This document shows positions 59,394-64,000 of a stretch of DNA of 64,000 bases, piece by piece. How positions within the stretch are numbered: position 1 is the first letter of the stretch; every line of letters begins with the position of its first letter. The notes below the pieces were generated by a model. It ran no database searches and had not been told where the DNA came from. It saw only the letters and a program-made list of their open reading frames with translations. The position numbers and the translations under genes were made by a program. Source of the DNA: Hymenobacter fodinae (lineage in GTDB: Bacteria > Bacteroidota > Bacteroidia > Cytophagales > Hymenobacteraceae); contig NZ_SRLA01000006.1 in assembly GCF_004745825.1 (NCBI RefSeq), positions 124,001 through 188,000 on the forward strand, given 5' to 3'.

Positions 59394-59496
59394 ATGTTGG
59401 GGTCTTGAGGGCTTGGGGGCTTAGAGGCTTGGATATCGGACAATAATCCTTCCTAGAATTGAGACTAAGCTCCCGAGTCCCTAATACTCCAACATC
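59394..59496. repeat. Imperfect intergenic inverted repeat, G-rich arm
   Basis: Left 59394-59430 (ATGTTGGGGTCTTGAGGG...) and right 59462-59496 (...TACTCCAACATC) pair at about three quarters of positions. Between the HD gene and lpxD. Confidence 0.55.
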
Positions 59497-59501
59497 TTGA
59501 T

Positions 59502-60731
59502 TTACAGAATCTCTTTGGGGTAGCAGATGTAGTGCTTTTCTACCCGCTGGCCTAAGGCCTTGATGTTAGGTAGGTCAGAAGCCTCGGCCACGTTCACCAC
59601 TTTGCCGCGCTTGGTCAGCACGTCAATGGTATCTTGGCCATCGGCGTCGTAGGCGTTGTTACTGATGCGGCCGGCAATCATTAACTGGGCTGCTTCGTCG
59701 TGGGACAGGCGAAAATGCTCGGCAATCAGCTCAATGATACCCAGCTTAAATTCCTCCTCGAAGGGCTCCGATTGTAGGCTGATCTTGAACAAGTGCCGGT
59801 CGAGGAGGCTTTGAGCCAGATAGTTAAGTACGGTGTCGGGGTGGTCGGCCCAGAGTTTCACGGCGCTCCACACGTCGGTGTCATCGAGGCGGGTGAAGCG
59901 GCGCAGAATCTGGTCGTCCTGCTCAAACTCCTTCTGCGACACATTTCTTGACAGGAAGAAGTGCAGCGCGGGCGAGGCCGGCACGTGGTGGCCGGCGCGC
60001 ACCAAGTCGCGAGCCCGTTGCATAATCCGGATAACCATTTGCTCCGCCGACGTCACGGTTTTGTGCAGGTATACTTGCCAGTACATTAGGCGGCGGCTTA
60101 CCAAAAAGTTCTCAATGCTGTACACGGCCTTCTCTTCCAGCACCAGCCGCTCATTTACCACCGTGAGCATCTTGATAAGGCGGTCGGCGCCAGGGCGGCC
60201 TTCCTGTACTCCGGTATAAAAGGAGTCGCGGTTGAGGTAGTCGAGCCGGTCCATATCCAGCTGGCTGCTTACCAGCTGGTGGAAGAAGGGCCGGGTATAG
60301 GTGCCCTCAAAGATCTGAATGGCCAGATCCAGCGCGCCGTGGTGCTCGGCGTTGAGCTTGCGCATGAGGTGCAGGCTGAGCTCTTCGTGGTGCACTTCAT
60401 GAAAGATGCTGCGCTCAAGAGCGTGGGAGAGGGGGCCATGCCCAATATCGTGCAGCAGAATGGCGGCCATGGCGGCTTCCCCTTCCTTAGCTGAAATCTT
60501 GATACCTTTATCTTTCAGCGTCCGCAGGGCCAAGGTCATCAGGTGCATGGCACCTAGGGCATGGTGAAAGCGCGTGTGCAGGGCTCCCGGGTACACAAAC
60601 ATGGTGAGGCCTAGCTGTTGAATTCGGCGCAGGCGCTGGAAGTAAGAGTGCTCGATTAGGTCGAACAGCAACTCGGTAGGAATCGTGACGAAGCCGTATA
60701 CCGGGTCGTTGAAGATTTTCTTTTTGTTCAT
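59502..60731 (-). CDS. HD domain phosphohydrolase (dGTPase-like)
   Basis: A 409-residue cytosolic metal-dependent phosphohydrolase. HD motif spread: RIQQLGLTMFVYPGALHTRFHHALGAMHL (His), LLHDIGHGPLSHALE (His-Asp), and a later His/Asp (QLDMDRLDYLNRDSFYTGV). Related to SAMHD1/dGTPase-like proteins common before lpxD in Bacteroidota. Substrate (dNTP or other nucleotide) not certain. It is the promoter-proximal gene of the minus-strand lipid A group. Confidence 0.9.
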   Translation of the reverse strand: MNKKKIFNDPVYGFVTIPTELLFDLIEHSYFQRLRRIQQLGLTMFVYPGALHTRFHHALGAMHLMTLALRTLKDKGIKISAKEGEAAMAAILLHDIGHGPLSHALERSIFHEVHHEELSLHLMRKLNAEHHGALDLAIQIFEGTYTRPFFHQLVSSQLDMDRLDYLNRDSFYTGVQEGRPGADRLIKMLTVVNERLVLEEKAVYSIENFLVSRRLMYWQVYLHKTVTSAEQMVIRIMQRARDLVRAGHHVPASPALHFFLSRNVSQKEFEQDDQILRRFTRLDDTDVWSAVKLWADHPDTVLNYLAQSLLDRHLFKISLQSEPFEEEFKLGIIELIAEHFRLSHDEAAQLMIAGRISNNAYDADGQDTIDVLTKRGKVVNVAEASDLPNIKALGQRVEKHYICYPKEIL

Positions 60732-61119
60732 TTATGAGCAGGAGCCCAAAACATACGTTTTGAGCCTCGAAGAACGATGGGTTTAGTAGAAGTACTAGGC
60801 CAGTTGGGAGAAATAAACACGCAGTTAAAGGATAACCTAACTGACCATCGGAACCGAAACCAACTATTTTCGGCTTCTTTACGGCGGAGTTAACGCCGAA
60901 ATATCGGATTAAGGCAATTTTTGAAAACCAAAAACTAGGGATTGGCAGTAAAGCTACTTACGAAACCTCATTTGCAACCGGTCTAGGCATTCCGTGCTCT
61001 TTCGCCCGATACCCGCTGGTTGTATCATTGAGCCGTATTTTTCCATTCCCAACCCGCCACTAGGCCAGTCTAGGCCACTGCGGTGTGTTGTTTTCAAAGC
61101 GTAAACCTTTCCACTCTAT
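60732..61119. other. Divergent intergenic region (HD gene / porX)
   Basis: About 388 bases without a supportable gene. CTAGGCC motifs occur near 60797, 61062 and 61070. A TATCATTG (61023-61030) is a 7 of 8 match to the -7 consensus for porX; a TATGTTTTG context on the minus strand near 60750 is a near match for the HD gene. No strong hairpin. Confidence 0.5.
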
Positions 61120-62685
61120 ATGCAACGTTACAGCATCCTCTGGGCCGATGACGAAATCGACCTCCTGAAACCCCATATTCTCTTTCTGCAGGAAAAAGGC
61201 TATGACGTAACCGGCGTAAACTCCGGGGCCGACGCCATTGAGCAGATTCAGGAGCAGACGTACGACATCGTGTTTCTGGATGAAAATATGCCGGGCCTGA
61301 CGGGCCTGGAAACCCTCACTGAAATTAAAGCCACTAGGCCTACTGTGCCCGTGGTCATGATTACCAAGAGTGAGGAAGAGCACATCATGGAATCGGCCAT
61401 CGGGGCTAAAATTGCCGATTACCTCATCAAACCTGTAAACCCCAGCCAGATTCTGCTGTCGGTGAAGAAGGTGCTCGACAACAAGCGCCTTGTGAGCGAA
61501 GCCACCAACAGCGGCTACCAACGCGACTTCCGCCAGCTGGGCATGCAGCTCTCCGACCGCCTCAGCCCCTCAGAGTGGGCCGATGTGTATAAGAAGCTGG
61601 TATACTGGGAGCTGGAAATTGCCGAAACCGAAGGCAAGAGCATGGCCGACGTGTTTAATATGCAGAAGGATGAGGCCAACACCTATTTCGGCCGCTTCAT
61701 CACGGAGAACTACGAGGACTGGATCAACGGTGACGAAGAAGCGCCGCTGATGTCGCATCAGCTATTCAAGGAGCGCGTGTTCCCGATGCTCAAGGAAACC
61801 GGCGATACCCCCGTGTATTTCCTGCTCATCGACAACCTGCGCTACGACCAGTGGAAGGTGCTCGAGCCCATCATTGCCGAAATGTTTACGGTAGACTCGG
61901 AGGAGACCTATTACAGCATTCTGCCCACTACCACGGCCTACGCCCGCAACGCCATCTTCTCGGGCATGATGCCTGGCGAAATCCAGAAAAAGTACCCCAA
62001 CCTGTGGGTATGGGACGACGACGACGAGGGCAAGAACATGCACGAGGCTGAGTTTATGGAAATCATGTTCCAGAAGGCTGGTCAGAAGCACAAGTTCAGC
62101 TATAACAAGGTAACTAACCTGCAGGCCGGCAAAGACTTGCTGGGTAAAATGGCTAACCTGCACAACAACTATAAGCTGAACGCCATCGTCTACAACTTCG
62201 TGGACATGCTCTCCCACGCCCGCACCGACATGGCCATGATTCGGGAGCTGGCCGCCGAGGAATCGGCGTACCGTAGCATCACCAAGTCGTGGTTTCTGCA
62301 CTCGCCGCTGTATGAAATGCTGCAGGTTATTGCCGAGAAGAAAGGTAAGCTCATTATCACTACCGACCACGGCACGATTCGCGTGAAGCGCCCGTACAAG
62401 ATTGTGGGCGACCGGAACACGAATACCAACCTGCGCTACAAGCACGGCAAAAACCTGGGCTTTGATGACTCGCGCGATGTGTACACGGTGCGTAAGCCAG
62501 AGCATATTTTCCTGCCCCGCGAGAATGTGAGCACCGCCTACGTCTTCACCGTCGGCGACTATTTCTTTGCTTACCCCAACAACTACAACTACTACGTGAA
62601 CTACTACAAGGACACGTTCCAGCACGGTGGCATTTCCTTGGAGGAGTGCATCATTCCGTACGTAGTGCTCAGCCCGAAAGGCTAG
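61120..62685 (+). CDS. porX: PorX: response regulator with PglZ phosphatase domain
   Basis: A 521-residue regulator of type IX secretion genes. Receiver domain (1-125) with phospho-acceptor Asp54 in FLDENMPG, acidic pair Asp10/Asp11, and Lys in DYLIKPVN. Linker helices (about 130-215), then a PglZ/alkaline-phosphatase superfamily domain (about 225-521): LLIDNLRYDQW, Thr in PTTTAYARNA, FVDMLSHAR, ITTDHGTIRV, and QHGGISLEE supply the metal ligands. In Porphyromonas and Flavobacterium, PorX works with the sensor PorY and ECF sigma SigP; here neither is adjacent, as is usual. Its zinc phosphodiesterase activity on oligonucleotides is known in homologues. Confidence 0.93.
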   Translation: MQRYSILWADDEIDLLKPHILFLQEKGYDVTGVNSGADAIEQIQEQTYDIVFLDENMPGLTGLETLTEIKATRPTVPVVMITKSEEEHIMESAIGAKIADYLIKPVNPSQILLSVKKVLDNKRLVSEATNSGYQRDFRQLGMQLSDRLSPSEWADVYKKLVYWELEIAETEGKSMADVFNMQKDEANTYFGRFITENYEDWINGDEEAPLMSHQLFKERVFPMLKETGDTPVYFLLIDNLRYDQWKVLEPIIAEMFTVDSEETYYSILPTTTAYARNAIFSGMMPGEIQKKYPNLWVWDDDDEGKNMHEAEFMEIMFQKAGQKHKFSYNKVTNLQAGKDLLGKMANLHNNYKLNAIVYNFVDMLSHARTDMAMIRELAAEESAYRSITKSWFLHSPLYEMLQVIAEKKGKLIITTDHGTIRVKRPYKIVGDRNTNTNLRYKHGKNLGFDDSRDVYTVRKPEHIFLPRENVSTAYVFTVGDYFFAYPNNYNYYVNYYKDTFQHGGISLEECIIPYVVLSPKG

Positions 62686-62703
62686 GCGCACAACAGCTTA
62701 CTG

Positions 62704-62733
62704 CAAAAGGCCGGTTATATAACCGGCCTTTTG
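62704..62733 (+). terminator. Rho-independent terminator after porX
   Basis: CAAAAGGCCGGTTA and TAACCGGCCTTTTG are exact complements with a 2-base centre; T-run within the right arm. Confidence 0.82.
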
Positions 62734-62808
62734 TGTGAGTTGCTAGACGGTATCATTGCCTAAAAAGCGAACTTTCCGCTTTCATCTTCCGCGCTCCTTT
62801 CCTTTCCG

Positions 62809-63660
62809 ATGAGAATACTATCCAAACTCGCCTGTCTGTTGCTGCTCTTGGCCTCAGCTGGTTGCGACTCCACTTCTACCCCCGAGCCTGCTCCCGATAC
62901 TACTAGTGTGCACCTGACCATGGGTAACCCCAGCGGAGCCGTGGCCGATGTAAAGCAGCCCACCAATTATCTGCTGATAAAGCCTCAGTACGCGTTGTCA
63001 TACCACCGAGACCGTGGCATTCCGAACTGGGTGAGCTGGCACCTAGACAAGAGTTGGCGGGGCTCGGCGGCCCGGCAAGATGATTTTAGGGCCGATGATG
63101 CCCTGCCCGAAGGGTGGTACCAAGTGCAAGCCAGCAGCTACCAGGGTTCCGGATTTGATCGAGGTCATAACTGCCCTTCTGCCGACCGTACCAAAACCGT
63201 GACCGACAACTCTGCCACGTTCCTGATGACCAACATGATGCCCCAGGCGCCCCGCAGCAACCAGCAAACTTGGTCCCGGCTGGAGGAGTACTGCCGCACG
63301 CTGGCCGATGCGGGGGATGAGCTGTACATTATATGCGGCAGCTACGGGAAAGGGGGCTTTGGAGCCAATGGCGGCGTAACGCAAACCATCGACGACGGCC
63401 ACGTAACGGTGCCCAAACGGTGCTGGAAGGTAATTGTAGTGCTAGCCACGGGTGTGAATGATGCCCAACGCGTGAGCAACAACACCCGAGTTATTGCCAT
63501 TGATTCTCCGAATGATAACGGGCTGAGCAACAGCTGGGGCCAGTACCGCGTGAGTGTTGATGCCATTGAAGCTGCCACTGGCCTAGATCTGTTATCGGCA
63601 GTGCCCCCAGGCGTACAAGCCAAAGTGGAGAGCCGGGTCGATACCGGTCCTACTGAATAG
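62809..63660 (+). CDS. DNA/RNA non-specific endonuclease, lipoprotein
   Basis: A 283-residue exported nuclease of the Serratia NucA type. Signal with lipobox ASAGC (Cys19) and a Ser/Thr/Pro linker; catalytic DRGH at 117-120 (GFDRGHNCPSADR), metal-binding Asn in TNMMPQAPRSNQQTWSRLEEY, and YIICGSYG. Anchored in the outer membrane, it may degrade extracellular nucleic acid for nutrition or remodel biofilm. No immunity gene is adjacent, so a toxin role is unlikely. Confidence 0.9.
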   Translation: MRILSKLACLLLLLASAGCDSTSTPEPAPDTTSVHLTMGNPSGAVADVKQPTNYLLIKPQYALSYHRDRGIPNWVSWHLDKSWRGSAARQDDFRADDALPEGWYQVQASSYQGSGFDRGHNCPSADRTKTVTDNSATFLMTNMMPQAPRSNQQTWSRLEEYCRTLADAGDELYIICGSYGKGGFGANGGVTQTIDDGHVTVPKRCWKVIVVLATGVNDAQRVSNNTRVIAIDSPNDNGLSNSWGQYRVSVDAIEAATGLDLLSAVPPGVQAKVESRVDTGPTE

Positions 63661-63738
63661 GGTGCCAGTGGCCCGGGTAAAGCGTCAGTAAGCCAAAGAG
63701 TTGTATGAACTGCTGAGCTAGGCCTGCGTAAATGATTG

Positions 63739-63762
63739 GAGCCCGGTCGGTTGGCCGGGCTC
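63739..63762 (+). terminator. Hairpin terminator after the nuclease gene
   Basis: GAGCCCGG (63739-63746) and CCGGGCTC (63755-63762) with a small loop, followed by a weakly T-rich TTCACTT. Confidence 0.55.
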
Positions 63763-63783
63763 TTCACTTAACATTACACAGGT

Positions 63784-64000
63784 ATGGCAGCTTCATCATC
63801 TTCGGCTCAGGACATTTACACTGAGTTCAAGCAAGACGTGAACATGACGGCAAGCGAGCTGGAAAAGTGGCTCAAAACCGAAGAGTCAAAGTCCGTAGGC
63901 CAGGATAGTGGCGACGGCACCAGCATCGGGCACAAATCGGGCGAACATATCATCAAGATTCTGCACAAGAAGAAAGCCGATATTACGCCCGACGATGAAG
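63784..64000 (+). CDS. DUF3140 family protein, N-terminal part
   Basis: An open frame from ATG at 63784 runs off the right edge; 72 residues are visible. Sequence SSAQDIYTEFKQDVNMTASELEKWLKTEESKSVG then SGEHIIKILHKKKADITPDDE matches DUF3140, a small family of cytosolic proteins suggested to relate to DNA-binding or stress proteins. Length and C-terminus unknown here. Function not established. Confidence 0.75.
   Translation, partial: MAASSSSAQDIYTEFKQDVNMTASELEKWLKTEESKSVGQDSGDGTSIGHKSGEHIIKILHKKKADITPDDE

Noticed and set aside
1..64000. tRNA, rRNA, CRISPR, insertion sequences, prophage or attachment sites
   Set aside because: I looked through the gaps for T-loop-like GGTTCGA patterns, regularly spaced repeats and transposase motifs and saw none. 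XerD is a chromosomal-type recombinase and not evidence of an integrated element.

Overview
The window is about 64 kb of chromosome from a Bacteroidota bacterium, most likely a Cytophagales/Hymenobacteraceae relative (Hymenobacter-like). This rests on gene content: a SusC/SusD pair, the LpxC-FabZ fusion, two type IX secretion genes (porT, porX), a menaquinone methyltransferase, Bacteroidota-type -7 promoter boxes (TAnnTTTG), and start sites with little Shine-Dalgarno signal. The species assignment is inference. I found no rRNA, tRNA, CRISPR array, insertion sequence or prophage gene.

Layout. 1-4.3 kb: the end of an OmpA-like protein, ubiE/menG overlapping porT, a short-chain dehydrogenase, a serine hydrolase and cytidine deaminase. 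4.5-11 kb: a saccharopine dehydrogenase-like enzyme, then a minus-strand run (tRNA methyltransferase TrmN6, RNase HI, MarC, SerC-like aminotransferase, AroQ) facing the recombinase XerD. 11.2-20.6 kb: FtsK, LolA, DUF2851 translationally coupled to a polytopic membrane protein, a hexapeptide acyltransferase, TrhO and a nucleoside phosphorylase. 20.7-36.1 kb: a carbohydrate-utilisation locus with a LacI regulator, a Tat-exported GH43, a GH5-like enzyme, three more GH43 enzymes (two of them lipoproteins), SusC/SusD and a sodium/solute symporter. 36.2-43.3 kb: a small conserved protein, acyl-CoA reductase opposite a ferredoxin, ValS, and a glycosyltransferase/polysaccharide deacetylase pair. 43.5-54.9 kb: oligopeptidase B, a TonB-type outer membrane receptor, a nitroreductase, the E2 subunit of a 2-oxoacid dehydrogenase, CinA, two tandem DUF4197 proteins and an aspartate-rich protein. 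55.2-60.7 kb: a minus-strand lipid A cluster (HD protein, lpxD, lpxC-fabZ, lpxA) ending in a lone ABC ATPase. 61.1-64 kb: porX, a secreted nuclease lipoprotein and the start of a DUF3140 gene.

The carbohydrate locus reads as one unit. Perfect palindromes with core GCAAACGTTTGC lie upstream of the GH genes and of susC, next to a LacI-type gene, which suggests a LacI-controlled arabinan or arabinoxylan locus rather than the hybrid two-component type usual in gut Bacteroides.

The most unusual signal is not a gene. The heptamer CTAGGCC/GGCCTAG, usually as CTAGGCCA, occurs roughly 85-95 times by hand count, against about 8-10 expected by chance. It is found on both strands, inside genes and between them, forms some hairpins and supplies several stop codons. 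Its density resembles DNA-uptake sequences or the cyanobacterial HIP1 element, but its function here is unknown. A second layer consists of intergenic imperfect inverted repeats in two families (TCATCCTGAGC-like and purine-rich-arm).
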